The notes under the pieces are model-generated. The model was given only the letters and a program-made list of their open reading frames with translations. It did no database searches and had not been told where the DNA came from. From an uncultured Alistipes sp. (GTDB lineage: Bacteria > Bacteroidota > Bacteroidia > Bacteroidales > Rikenellaceae), in the NCBI GenBank assembly GCA_910583985.1, contig CAJTYA010000006.1:83041-147040 (forward strand): a stretch of 64,000 nt of DNA, read 5' to 3'. Below, piece after piece: positions 46,025-54,913 of the stretch (position 1 is its first letter; each line of letters opens with the position of its first letter). A program made the position numbers and the translations under genes.

Positions 46025-47698
46025 ATGAAGAAATTATTTTTAGGTCTGTTGGCGGGTTGTGCTTTCGCCCTTCTCGGTACCTCCTGCTCGGATGACGAGG
46101 AGACGAACGACAAGCTCAGGCCCGCCGTGGAACTGACCGACGGCAAAGCCGAATCCACCACACTGACCTTCACGATTGTTCCGCAAAGGGCCGTCGCATG
46201 TGCCTACACATTTTTCAAAGAAGGGGAGGCCCGTCCCTCGGCCGAACGGATTCTCGCCTCTGGCAGACAGGTTTCGGCCGACGCCCCCACAAAAGTCACG
46301 CTCGACGAGGGACTCGAACCGAACACCGCCTACGTCGTAGTCGCAGCCGTTAAAAGCAGCGACAATCTCTTCGCTTCGAACACGATGGAACTGACGACCG
46401 GCGAAGAGAAAATCGAGCCCGAAGTGGAACTGACCGAAGCCAAAGCCGAAGCGAACAAACTGACTTTCAAAATCGTTCCGCAGAAAGCCGTCGCATGCGC
46501 CTACACGTTCTTCAAGAAAGGCGAGGCGCAGCCTTCGGCCGAAGACATTCTCGATTCGGGTATCGAGGTCCCCTTCGATGCTCCTACGACGGTCACCATC
46601 GACGAAGGAATCGAACCGAACACCACCTACGTCATAGCCGCTGCCGTCGAAAGCCGCGACGAAGTTTTCGCCATGCACTCGGTCGAACTGACGACGGACG
46701 CCGAAGTTGCGGCGACGGACCTCGGTGCGGGCGCCAACTGCTACATCGTCCCGGAGCAAGGCAGCTACAGTTTCGAACCGAAGAAAGTAAGCGGAGAGGC
46801 CATCGCGAACATCGCCGAGGCCGACTGGATCTGGTCCACCAAAACCGACGGCAGCACCGGACAGGCGCTCGTCAGCGACATCGCTTTCCGGAACGGGAAA
46901 ATATGTTTCAACGCATCGGGCAAACGGGGCAACGTCGTTCTGGCGGCATTCGATGCGGCCGGTAAAATCGTCTGGTCGTGGCATATCTGGTGCACGGACC
47001 AGCCGCAGACGATGACCCACGCGAACGGAAGCGTTTTTCAGGACCGTTTTCTGGGCGCGACCGGCACGACACCCGGATCGGTCGACAGTTTCGGCCTGTT
47101 TTACCAATGGGGGCGCAAGGACCCGTTCTTCGGCGGAACCGAATTGGAACAGTACGAAGCATACAGCGAGCCTCCTCTTCTCGTCGCCAAAGGAAATACG
47201 ATGATGAACCCGGACCGCGGCCTCACATGGGAATACGTGGAAAGAGGGGCGGACATCGCCCGCAGCATCGCCGAACCGACGCATCATTTCTGCGCTGCGA
47301 ACCTCGACTGGCTGACAGTACACGACGAAACGCTGTGGGGAGCCACTAAAACGGACTACGACCCCTGCCCGGCAGGTTACCGGGTTCCGACAACCGACGA
47401 ACTGGCCGACCTGCTCGCACCGGGAGAGGGCAGTTACGATTCTTCGAACTTCGGCCTCACCTATTCCTATAAGGGACAGTCGGCATGGTGGCCGGGGGCA
47501 GGCAACCGCGATCCTTACGGTTTTCTGACGATCGCCGGTCTCTCGTTCGTCTGGACCGCCACGGTTCAGGAACCGGTCGACAACAAAGACGGCACGTTAG
47601 CGTACTTTACGGACCGGTTGCTCATCGGCGATTTCGACAACATGATCATTCCAGGAAACCGGGGCTTCGAACAGTCCGTCCGCTGCGTAGCGGAATAA
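46025..47698 (+). CDS. Lipoprotein with tandem repeats and FISUMP-like C-terminal domain
   Basis: 557 residues. Lipobox GTSC is followed by an acidic SDDEETND stretch, consistent with surface export in Bacteroidetes. Two tandem copies of a ~99-residue beta-sandwich-like unit follow (starting at VELTDGKAES and VELTEAKAEA), also similar at the DNA level. The C-terminal part has the signature of Fibrobacter/Bacteroidetes FISUMP-like domains: VLAAFDAAGKIVWSWHIWCT, FYQWGRKDPFFGG, YDPCPAGYRVPTTDELADLL and a final RCVAE. Likely a cell-surface binding protein. It is followed by a terminator. Confidence 0.85.
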   Translation: MKKLFLGLLAGCAFALLGTSCSDDEETNDKLRPAVELTDGKAESTTLTFTIVPQRAVACAYTFFKEGEARPSAERILASGRQVSADAPTKVTLDEGLEPNTAYVVVAAVKSSDNLFASNTMELTTGEEKIEPEVELTEAKAEANKLTFKIVPQKAVACAYTFFKKGEAQPSAEDILDSGIEVPFDAPTTVTIDEGIEPNTTYVIAAAVESRDEVFAMHSVELTTDAEVAATDLGAGANCYIVPEQGSYSFEPKKVSGEAIANIAEADWIWSTKTDGSTGQALVSDIAFRNGKICFNASGKRGNVVLAAFDAAGKIVWSWHIWCTDQPQTMTHANGSVFQDRFLGATGTTPGSVDSFGLFYQWGRKDPFFGGTELEQYEAYSEPPLLVAKGNTMMNPDRGLTWEYVERGADIARSIAEPTHHFCAANLDWLTVHDETLWGATKTDYDPCPAGYRVPTTDELADLLAPGEGSYDSSNFGLTYSYKGQSAWWPGAGNRDPYGFLTIAGLSFVWTATVQEPVDNKDGTLAYFTDRLLIGDFDNMIIPGNRGFEQSVRCVAE

Positions 47699-48098
47699 CA
47701 CGGACCGCTCTGCGCAGCATCGACGCTTGTTCGTTCGTATATCGAACACATCCCCGAATGTCCCAGAGGCATTCGGGGATGTCGTTTTACGGTTCCGAAT
47801 CGTTTTCCCATTCCTATATTTTTCGGTCAGAACCCGGACCGACCCGCCCCTTCGCACGTGCCGCGCCCCGTTTTCCCGACAGCGGTTCCGAGTCTTCGCG
47901 CTCGTCCATCCGGTTCCGAGCGGACGCCGCCCCCGAAACCGCTCCGATGAATCGATACATGCCGTCTACCGACGATCTTTACTGTCTTTTTGAACGGCCG
48001 TTCCGCCAAACCGTCACAACCCGCAGAGAAAGTCGTTCTTCCCCCGATCGACTTTCCATCGATTATCGGATAAATTCATGTAACTTCGCAACATCCCG
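47699..48098. other. Intergenic region
   Basis: About 400 bases. It holds the terminator at 47748-47782; the rest contains no gene. Just before the next gene, TAACTTCG near 48080 is only a weak -7 match. Confidence 0.5.
47748..47782 (+). terminator. Terminator of the FISUMP-like lipoprotein gene
   Basis: A 13-base perfect stem ACATCCCCGAATG/CATTCGGGGATGT with loop TCCCAGAGG, followed by CGTTTTAC. Confidence 0.9.
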
Positions 48099-48656
48099 AT
48101 GAAACCGAGTTTTAAAAACATCATAACGATTCTCATTCTCGCCTCGGAAGGAGGATGGTTCATATTTTCGACCCCGCCTGCCGATTATGGAGAGTGGGCG
48201 GTTCGATTCGGAGTCGTACTCTTTTCTCTCGCGGCATTATTCGGGAGCGTCACTCTCCTGATCTTTCTCAATCGAAAAAATCCTCCGGCCATATTCAGAA
48301 GCAGCACCTTATGTATTTTGTCTTATTCGCAAATTATTTATTGCGGGCTGATGTATCGACATGGCGCGGTGTCCGATTTATCGTTACCGCTATTTCAAGG
48401 TATCTGCGGATTCCTTATCTGGAAGTACGAAACGACACTAAAGAATAAACTCATAGCATTATCGAATCTGCTATATTCTTCGCTATGGGCAATATCTTTG
48501 GGAGGGCATCTGTATTATTGGCATATAAGCCACGACGCCGAAACCGTCGGCCTGGTGACTGCTGAAAAAATTATGGCTGTAATTTTTATTATAGCGGTGT
48601 CGGCCATGACAATTCTTATCCCAAGAAATCAAAAAGCAGACGAGGCGAACAGTTGA
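48099..48656 (+). CDS. Hypothetical multi-pass membrane protein, low GC
   Basis: 185 residues with four or five hydrophobic helices (for example FGVVLFSLAALFGSVTLLIFL and KIMAVIFIIAVSAMTILIP) and short loops. I recognise no family. The base composition is visibly more AT-rich and the codon choice differs from the neighbours (many AAA, ATA, TTA codons), as if acquired. A weak -7-like TAACTTCG lies just upstream. It stands alone, upstream of the Mrr-type gene on the opposite strand. A real gene is likely because of the consistent helix pattern. Confidence 0.65.
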   Translation: MKPSFKNIITILILASEGGWFIFSTPPADYGEWAVRFGVVLFSLAALFGSVTLLIFLNRKNPPAIFRSSTLCILSYSQIIYCGLMYRHGAVSDLSLPLFQGICGFLIWKYETTLKNKLIALSNLLYSSLWAISLGGHLYYWHISHDAETVGLVTAEKIMAVIFIIAVSAMTILIPRNQKADEANS

Positions 48657-49032
48657 CAAGAGCCAATATTCAATCATTATTTTATCCCTCGCAAATACGG
48701 AGCATAACGTCTTTCACAGAGTACCATAATACAAGGTGATCGAAGCGCATAGTCCACAAACGCCCTTCAACAGCGCCTTGCAGCCCTCATTCCGAAAATA
48801 ATAAATCGGGCATACCGCACGAAACAGCATCGTCCGAAGAGAACGCGTCACCGAAAAGAACCGGTTCTTCGAGCGCGTCGGACGCAACACAGACTGCTGA
48901 AAAAAGCGTATGCAGAAAAAGCGTCGGAATTTTTATCGTCATCGGCTCTGGCGGTCGAACACTGCCTATCGGGACACAGCGCAAGCGACGACGCCCGATC
49001 TTCACGAACGAACGTTTCCAACATCCGACGGC
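48657..49032. other. Intergenic region between convergent genes
   Basis: About 375 bases, AT-rich at the left end. No gene, clear terminator or RNA was recognised. Confidence 0.5.
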
Positions 49033-49971
49033 TCACAGGTCATCTTCCATCGCATCCCAGTAATCCATATCCGCCTTCTTGACTTCCAGCACCCGCTCAG
49101 TCTGCAAGCCCAGCCCGTAATCGTAAATGTATTCGGTCAGTTTCTGCCCGTCGATCAGGATGATCGTAGGCGCTCCGTTCAGGCTGTCGACATAGCTCAC
49201 CGCACCTTTCGTGTAAGCGGACGTCGTGATGAACACGCCTTTCTTCGAAGGCGTACCGGCGACCGCACCGACAAAACTCTGCACCTCTTCGCGCCCCACG
49301 TTATGTCCGGAGGCATACCGCTTGGCCTGAATCGAAATATGATTGAAACCCAGAATATCCTCTTTGATCGTCCCGTCAATGCCGCCGTCGTTGGATATTT
49401 TGGTGACCGTGCCGGAATTTTCGACCTCTCCGCCGTAGCCCATCATCCGCAACAGTTCGACGACCAGCCGTTCGAATTCATGCGGCTTTTTGCTCAGAAT
49501 GGTTTTCAGAATCTCCGAAGAAACGGACCGCTTGATGTTTTCGTACGAGTTCGACAGACTCTCCTGCGGCGTGTGCTCACCGGACGCCTCGACGGTACCG
49601 CCGAAAGGCGTATGGACGCCTTCCGGACCGGTTCCTTTCTTGGCAGTCTTGACCTGCACCGCGTTTTTCACGAATTCGTTGATCTGCACATCCGAGCGCG
49701 TGGCCAGCATCTCGATCCCTTTCGCGTTGATGCGGTAATCGCCCCGGCGCGGCTTGTCGACCAAACCGGCGATAAAAAGATAGCTCAGCGCCCAACTGAT
49801 GCGATCCGCGAAAATATTCCCGTTTCCGGACGGATATTCCGCGTTCATGTCCTGTTCCGTCAAATGGAAATGGAGCGCCAAAGGGTTGCGAAAATCTTTC
49901 GCTCTCATAACGGCACCCGACTTCAACATACGGAGCGCCTGCACCCGAATTTCTTCGAACCGAGGTATCAT
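49033..49971 (-). CDS. mrr: Mrr-type type IV restriction endonuclease
   Basis: 312 residues. An N-terminal winged-helix domain (about 1-95; DFRNPLALHFHL, LSYLFIAGLVDKPRRGDYRIN) is followed by a Lys/Gly-rich linker. The catalytic domain (about 160-280) has the PD-(D/E)xK-like core GGIDG (D199) and ISIQAKRYA (Q215, K217), then VGREEVQSFVGA and FITTSAYTKGA, all matching Mrr. It cleaves foreign methylated DNA. No methyltransferase is adjacent, as expected for a modification-dependent enzyme. It lies in the lower-GC patch with an orphan membrane protein, which suggests an acquired defence gene. Confidence 0.92.
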   Translation of the reverse strand: MIPRFEEIRVQALRMLKSGAVMRAKDFRNPLALHFHLTEQDMNAEYPSGNGNIFADRISWALSYLFIAGLVDKPRRGDYRINAKGIEMLATRSDVQINEFVKNAVQVKTAKKGTGPEGVHTPFGGTVEASGEHTPQESLSNSYENIKRSVSSEILKTILSKKPHEFERLVVELLRMMGYGGEVENSGTVTKISNDGGIDGTIKEDILGFNHISIQAKRYASGHNVGREEVQSFVGAVAGTPSKKGVFITTSAYTKGAVSYVDSLNGAPTIILIDGQKLTEYIYDYGLGLQTERVLEVKKADMDYWDAMEDDL

Positions 49972-50201
49972 ATTATTATATTTCTATACGACTGCCGCAC
50001 TTCGATGCACCGACAAAAACCGTCGCGCCGTATTTTTCTGCCGTCTGCCTTCCGGGAGCGGCCGGCGGGGCGGGTAGGGGCGAGCCCGATCCGAATACGC
50101 TGCCGCAGTCTTTCGCGACTGCGGAGGAACTCGAAAATCGCCTCCCGATGCGTCGGCATGTCAAGGATACGATAGTCTATATTTACATCAATCACCCGAA
50201 A

Positions 50202-50209
50202 CAAAGATA
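50202..50209 (-). promoter_or_regulatory. Predicted -7 element upstream of mrr
   Basis: TATCTTTG on the minus strand (CAAAGATA on the plus). A TTTG at 50226-50223 is closer than normal (13 bases). The leader to the mrr ATG would be long (about 230 bases). Confidence 0.45.
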
Positions 50210-50319
50210 ATAAAATATCGAACAAAGCCCCGCATTTTTCGGTTTTTTATTATCGTTGTGCCGTTTGCAACCGGTCCCGGACCGAACGAAGCACAGATGA
50301 ACGGCAGATATAAAAATCA

Positions 50320-50344
50320 GAAGGGGCCCCTGAGGGGCCCCTTC
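50320..50344 (-). terminator. Terminator of the NigD-like gene
   Basis: An 11-base perfect stem GAAGGGGCCCC/GGGGCCCCTTC with loop TGA; on the minus strand it is followed by TGATTTTTATA. Confidence 0.88.
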
Positions 50345-50394
50345 CTTCACAAATCAAATCCCAACAAATTATATTATATAGATTCTTAGATAAT

Positions 50395-51153
50395 TCACCG
50401 TATCGAAACCGGCACCGAAGCCGGTTCCGCCGTGGTTTTCCTTCCCGCGAAAGCCGCGGAGGAAAACGTATCGTTCCGTTCGAACACGCCCGAATCGCTT
50501 CGGACGATGCCGTCGTAATCGGTCCATTTCAAAACGACGGTTATGCCGTTCTGTCCTTCGGGAACCAAACCCGAAATATCGAAACTCGCACGGCCGTATC
50601 CCTCTTGGAGGATTCCGTCGCCGAACGCATTGTGACGGAGCGTCACGATCACCTGCTGTTGCGTCGAGTTCTCCTCATCGACGACCAGATTGATGAAATG
50701 TTTCGAATCCGGATTGGCGAACCGTATTCCGAACACTATGTTAAGGAACCTGCCGCCTCCGAACCATGCGGCTCGGACGCCGATAGGGTCGTTGCCTATG
50801 CTGTCGCGCCACGCCTCGTCGAGCTCCGAAAGACGAACGGCGTCCTTGGTCAACAACTGGCCGAAAGCATGCGCCACGACATCGTATACATGCGGTCTTA
50901 CGGGGGAGGTTACCGTAAAATTCATCCGCACGCGCAACCCGTCTTCCAACACGAACCGGGGGTCCCGATTCTCCCGGACATACAACGTATCGCCTTCGTC
51001 GGTCACAACGACCGGAGAGGGTCCGACCTCGTCGACGATACCGTAACACTCCTGCATGGCATAGGTTTCATCGTCGTTCTTGAGACAGGAACCCAGCGTC
51101 AGCAATACCGTCCCGGCTGCCGCGGCAGCCATGATCTTACTTTTTACACCCAT
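50395..51153 (-). CDS. NigD-like lipoprotein
   Basis: 252 residues with lipobox TLGSC after a typical signal peptide. The mature protein shows the two-part NigD pattern. An N-terminal OB-like strand region carries YGIVDEVGPSPVVVTDEGDTL and VRMNFTVTSPV. A C-terminal beta-sandwich carries WFGGGRFLNIVFGIRFANPD, INLVVDE and ILQEGYGRASFDISGL. NigD proteins accompany type V or bacteriocin and other loci in Bacteroides; the role is unknown. It sits downstream of the barrel protein and sigma factor genes on the same strand, separated from the barrel gene by about 175 bases. It has its own terminator. Confidence 0.88.
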   Translation of the reverse strand: MGVKSKIMAAAAAGTVLLTLGSCLKNDDETYAMQECYGIVDEVGPSPVVVTDEGDTLYVRENRDPRFVLEDGLRVRMNFTVTSPVRPHVYDVVAHAFGQLLTKDAVRLSELDEAWRDSIGNDPIGVRAAWFGGGRFLNIVFGIRFANPDSKHFINLVVDEENSTQQQVIVTLRHNAFGDGILQEGYGRASFDISGLVPEGQNGITVVLKWTDYDGIVRSDSGVFERNDTFSSAAFAGRKTTAEPASVPVSIR

Positions 51154-51328
51154 AAAACGGACCTCTAAAATACAACATAAATTTCAATTATACAACAACC
51201 GGCCGATATTCTTTTGAAAACCCTGTCGAAACGACCGTTCGAAAAACATTTCCGGCTTTCGATAACAGAGATGCGAAAAGGTCTCCGTCCGTTGCACCGG
51301 ATCGAGCCGAACGCACGTCTAAAGACAT

Positions 51329-52594
51329 TCAGAAGCTGACCCTCAAACCGATACGGACATCCGCATTCCACCGACGTTCGGTCCGGAGCGAAGCGGGATG
51401 ATCCGCATCGCCCAGACGACACCTCACACCCGGTTCGGCATACAGCCCGAAATCGTCCGTTATTTTCACGCCGAGCCCGGCCCGCAGATTCGCCGACCAG
51501 AGCAACCCGTCGGCAGAAAGCCGGTCGGTCACCGAAGAAACGAACGCGGTCCCGTTGTAAATCTCCGTCGTAGCCTCGGCCGACACGACCGCCTCGGCCA
51601 TCACACCGCCGGAGAAATAGGCTTCGAAACGACGGCTGTCGAACACCGAACAGGTCAACGAAAGCGGAATGCCCAGATAATGGACGCGCTGGTCGTAACG
51701 ATAGGAGAAAGCCCCGTCGGAACGGGCCGTCGAATGCAGGAAGGAATAGACGAGCCCCGTCTCCACACCCCATCTCGGCGTGAGCCGTTTACGCACGCTT
51801 ACGCCGACCGATACGGGAAAACGGTGATCCATGTCCCTCCCTTCGAACCTCGGAGCGGACATCTTTTCGAGCACATCTCCTTCGACGAAACACGAATTTG
51901 CCGACGCACCCCCCATCGGCACGGGCGAAGCCGGAGCGGAAGAAGAACGAGCGGAAGAAGCGGCGTAGAACGAAACCGACCAACCGCTTCCGGACCGGCG
52001 GTTCCGCTCGTGCGGAAGGGGTCCGGCGAACTGCGTCCGAGCCGTGTTGCGATCTCCCCGAAAAGCATCCTCCGCAGCTTCCGTTTTCGGCGAAGACTTC
52101 CCGGCACCCGAATCCCCGGAGACCTCCGGACTCGCGGATACACCGGCCTCACGCACCGACGTCCCCTTCGGTCCGTTCCCGTTTTTTGCCGAAAACAACC
52201 CTGCATCCGAACCGGGCATCACGACGGTCACTTTCCGGGCCGAAGCGAAAAGCCGGTCGAGCACCGGATCGCGCAACGGCTCCGGCCCGGCCGCCTTCCG
52301 CCGGGGCGGCACGGTCCGTTCGACGGCCGTAAAAGCCGGCCCCGGACCACCCGCAAAGCCTCCCGGCCGATCCGGACGCCACAGCCACCATCCCGCTCCC
52401 GCCGAGAGCAGAACGACTGCGGCCACCGCCGCCGCCCGGCGCAACCGGCGCCGAAGCCCGTCCGACGGTACGGGCGCCGCCCCTGCGTCGGGCAGCGTCA
52501 TCCGTCGCTGCAGCGATTCCCACGAGGGCACGTCCCGCAGCGAAAAATCCTCCAGTTTCCGTTTCAGAATATCGTCCAGCGAATCCCTTTCCAT
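51329..52594 (-). CDS. Membrane-anchored protein with C-terminal outer-membrane-type beta-barrel
   Basis: 421 residues. Residues 1-52 are soluble and acidic/basic mixed (MERDSLDDILKRKLEDF, cytoplasmic by topology), 53-73 are a membrane helix (AAAVAAVVLLSAGAGWWLW), then a disordered Pro/Ser/Arg linker runs to about 245. From about 250 to the end there are alternating amphipathic strands ending in Phe (KRLTPRWGVETGLVYSF, IPLSLTC, ANLRAGLGVKITDDFGL, VRIGLRVSF), the porin-family pattern. It starts 3 bases after the sigma factor gene, the position where an anti-sigma factor is normally found. I infer a sensing partner of the sigma factor. Confidence 0.85.
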   Translation of the reverse strand: MERDSLDDILKRKLEDFSLRDVPSWESLQRRMTLPDAGAAPVPSDGLRRRLRRAAAVAAVVLLSAGAGWWLWRPDRPGGFAGGPGPAFTAVERTVPPRRKAAGPEPLRDPVLDRLFASARKVTVVMPGSDAGLFSAKNGNGPKGTSVREAGVSASPEVSGDSGAGKSSPKTEAAEDAFRGDRNTARTQFAGPLPHERNRRSGSGWSVSFYAASSARSSSAPASPVPMGGASANSCFVEGDVLEKMSAPRFEGRDMDHRFPVSVGVSVRKRLTPRWGVETGLVYSFLHSTARSDGAFSYRYDQRVHYLGIPLSLTCSVFDSRRFEAYFSGGVMAEAVVSAEATTEIYNGTAFVSSVTDRLSADGLLWSANLRAGLGVKITDDFGLYAEPGVRCRLGDADHPASLRTERRWNADVRIGLRVSF

Positions 52595-52597
52595 ACC

Positions 52598-53200
52598 TTA
52601 TAGCATCTCCTGTCTTTCGAGCATCCGGTAAAGGTGATTTTTCGCCCGCAGGTACTGCGACCGCGACGTACCCTCGCTGATGCCGAGCATTTCGGCAATC
52701 TCCCTATGGGAATATCCCTCCACGGCGAACAGGTTGAGCACCGTCCGATAGCCGTGAGGCAGCCGGGCGATGCACGCCACGAGCTCCTCGGCCTCCATCC
52801 GCTCGACGGCCGAGGCGTCGCAGGAACCGAACTGCAGCAGGACATCCTCGCGGTCGCTCTCGCGGAACACGTCGTTTTTACGGAGGTACCCGAGCGCCGT
52901 GGTCACGAACACGCGCCGCAGCCATCCCTCGAACGAACCCTCGCCGCGAAACGTGTCGATCTTAGCGAATACGGTAATGAAACCGTCGTGCAGCAGATCC
53001 CGCGCAATCTCCCTGTCGCACACATAACGATAACACACGCCGAACATTTTCGGAGCATGGGTTTCGTAGAGTTCTCGCTGCGCGGCGGGATCCCTTTGGC
53101 AGCACCACCTTATGAGTTCTTTTTCTGTCACAGGGTTTTTCGAGTGCGGACAATCACCTTGTTTACCACAAAGACGGGAAGAATCGGCATTCCGTTGCAT
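52598..53200 (-). CDS. ECF-type RNA polymerase sigma factor
   Basis: 200 residues from the ATG at 53200; a GTG at 53131, starting VTEKELIRWC, would give 177 residues and is a fair alternative because it matches the usual ECF start. Region 2 (LYETHAPKMFGVCYRYV, EIARDLLHDGFITVFAKI) and region 4 (LPHGYRTVLNLFAVEGYSHR, EIAEMLGISEGTSRSQYLRA) are both intact. It would redirect RNA polymerase to envelope or stress genes. The next gene on the strand, 3 bases away, encodes a membrane-anchored barrel protein in place of a standard anti-sigma factor. A poly-cysteine patch near the start is incidental. Confidence 0.93.
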   Translation of the reverse strand: MQRNADSSRLCGKQGDCPHSKNPVTEKELIRWCCQRDPAAQRELYETHAPKMFGVCYRYVCDREIARDLLHDGFITVFAKIDTFRGEGSFEGWLRRVFVTTALGYLRKNDVFRESDREDVLLQFGSCDASAVERMEAEELVACIARLPHGYRTVLNLFAVEGYSHREIAEMLGISEGTSRSQYLRAKNHLYRMLERQEML

Positions 53201-53529
53201 GGATAACGCATTTCGGGTCGAATTATTTTTCTGTCCGAACCCCAGCGGCCTCTTCCCCCGCAAAAACCGAAGACGGGGAACCCTATGCGACTCACCGGGG
53301 AATCTTTCCCCGTTCCGGCTCCGACGCCGAAAGACGACCGGCGAGGGTCCTCGACATCCGCCGGAGCCTGCCGACCCTTCCGACAAAACCCGCCTTAAAA
53401 AAATGCAGACGACGCACCGGAACCGATCCGCCTCCCCGACGCGAAGCCGCATACGACCGCCGAACGGGAAAACTTGCGAATGACGAAAAATAGGCCGACC
53501 TTTGCCGTTCACCAAATCCGTTGTCCGCC
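53201..53529. other. Divergent promoter region
   Basis: About 330 bases between the sigma factor and RibD-like genes. A promoter for the plus-strand gene is visible (53474-53504). No clear -7 box was found for the sigma gene, which may be self-activated. No gene is seen. Confidence 0.5.
53474..53504 (+). promoter_or_regulatory. Predicted promoter of the RibD-like gene
   Basis: TTG at 53474-53476, 20 bases, then GACCTTTG at 53497-53504 (one mismatch to TAnnTTTG), 26 bases before the ATG. Confidence 0.45.
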
Positions 53530-54651
53530 ATGATCGTACTGGCCTCCGTCGCGCTCTCCGCAGACGGTTATATCGACGATTCGTCGCCCGAACGCCTCGT
53601 TCTTTCGCATGCGGCCGACTGGCAGGAAGTCCGCCGGCTGCGAGCCGACTGCGACGCCGTACTGGTCGGAGCCGAAACCGTCCGCAAAGACAATCCCTCG
53701 CTGCGCACCAAAGACGAAGCGCTCAAAGCGATGCGCCGGGAACATAACCGGCCGGAAGACCCCATCAAAGTCACTGTCAGCCGCAGCGGGAACCTCGATC
53801 CCCGATCGCGTTTCTTCACGCAGGGATCGGCCGAAAAAATCGTGATCGTCGGCCGAAACGCACCGCAGGCGAACATCGACCGGCTCCGGAGGACAGCGAC
53901 CGTCGTTCGTGCGGAAAGCGAAACCCTCTCCGCCGCCGAGATCGTCGAAATACTCGAACGGAGGAGCATCGGCAGCCTGATGATCGAAGGCGGAAGCCGT
54001 ATCCTGACGCTGTTTCTGACCGAAGACCGGGTAGACCTCCTGCGCGTCGCCGTGGCGCCTTTTTTCGTAGGCGATCCGCAAGCGCCCCGTTTCGTGGGGG
54101 AAGGACGTTTCCCGTTCGGTCCCGCCCGGCGCATGGATGTCGTCCGCGTGGAAAGGGTGGGGGATATGACCGTCACGCTATACGCCCTCCATGCCCGCGC
54201 GGCGGACCGGGCCTACCTGCAACGAACCGTCGATCTGGCCCGCATGTGTCCGCCCTCGCAGACGGCATACAGCGTCGGAGCGCTCATCATTACACCCGAC
54301 AGACGGTTGTTCACGGGTTACAGCCGCGAGACGGCGCCCGACAACCATGCCGAGGAAGAAGCCATCCTGAAGGCCGTGCGAGCGGGTGTCCCGTTGAAAG
54401 GAAGTGTCATTTACAGCTCGATGGAACCCTGCTCGTCCCGCCGGTCGAAGCCGCTGTCGTGTTCCGAACTCATCATCCGGCACGAAATGGCCCGCGTCGT
54501 CTTCGCGACCTACGAACCCGACCGTTTCGTGGACTGCTGCGGCGAACGGAGGCTCGTCGAAGCGGGCATCGAAGTCACGGTACTCGAAGAACTGGCCGCA
54601 GAGGCCCTTGCGGTGAACCGCCATATTCTCGGCGACCGCGATGCCCGCTGA
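53530..54651 (+). CDS. RibD-like bifunctional deaminase/reductase with inverted domain order
   Basis: 373 residues. Residues about 1-222 are the RibD C-terminal reductase fold (VALSADGYIDD, VGAETVRKDNPSLRT, MIEGGSRIL at 151-159). Residues about 225-373 are a cytidine-deaminase fold with the zinc motif NHAEEEAI (H273, E275) and EPCSSRRSKPLSC (C301, C311). Canonical RibD has the deaminase first, so the order here is reversed, and the cysteine spacing is C-x9-C in place of C-x8-C. It probably acts on a pyrimidine intermediate of riboflavin or related synthesis in the cytoplasm. No other riboflavin gene is adjacent. Confidence 0.88.
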   Translation: MIVLASVALSADGYIDDSSPERLVLSHAADWQEVRRLRADCDAVLVGAETVRKDNPSLRTKDEALKAMRREHNRPEDPIKVTVSRSGNLDPRSRFFTQGSAEKIVIVGRNAPQANIDRLRRTATVVRAESETLSAAEIVEILERRSIGSLMIEGGSRILTLFLTEDRVDLLRVAVAPFFVGDPQAPRFVGEGRFPFGPARRMDVVRVERVGDMTVTLYALHARAADRAYLQRTVDLARMCPPSQTAYSVGALIITPDRRLFTGYSRETAPDNHAEEEAILKAVRAGVPLKGSVIYSSMEPCSSRRSKPLSCSELIIRHEMARVVFATYEPDRFVDCCGERRLVEAGIEVTVLEELAAEALAVNRHILGDRDAR

Positions 54652-54913
54652 CGTTTCCTCGATTCCGTTTCTCCGTCCTGCTTAACAACAAACCGCGACA
54701 GCCCGATTTCTCGAACTGCCGCGATTTTTTCAAAGTATTCGACTTCGGACGGTCGTTCCCAAATCCGCCCCCGGGCACCGCGATCACCGGCCGCACACCC
54801 GGACCCGACCTGACTCCGACGCGGCAGAAACCGACACGGAACCCGACATACGGCCGGAGCGAACGCGCTATCGCCTCCTGCACGCACCGCATTTTTTCAC
54901 GATACGCGACTCT

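Larger units (their letters stand above)
49972..50394. other. Upstream region of mrr
   Basis: About 420 bases. It contains a minus-strand -7 box at 50202-50209 and the terminator of the next gene at 50320-50344. A small minus-strand frame (49968-50159 from a Met) overlaps the mrr start as ATGA but is Arg-rich and not called. Confidence 0.5.
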
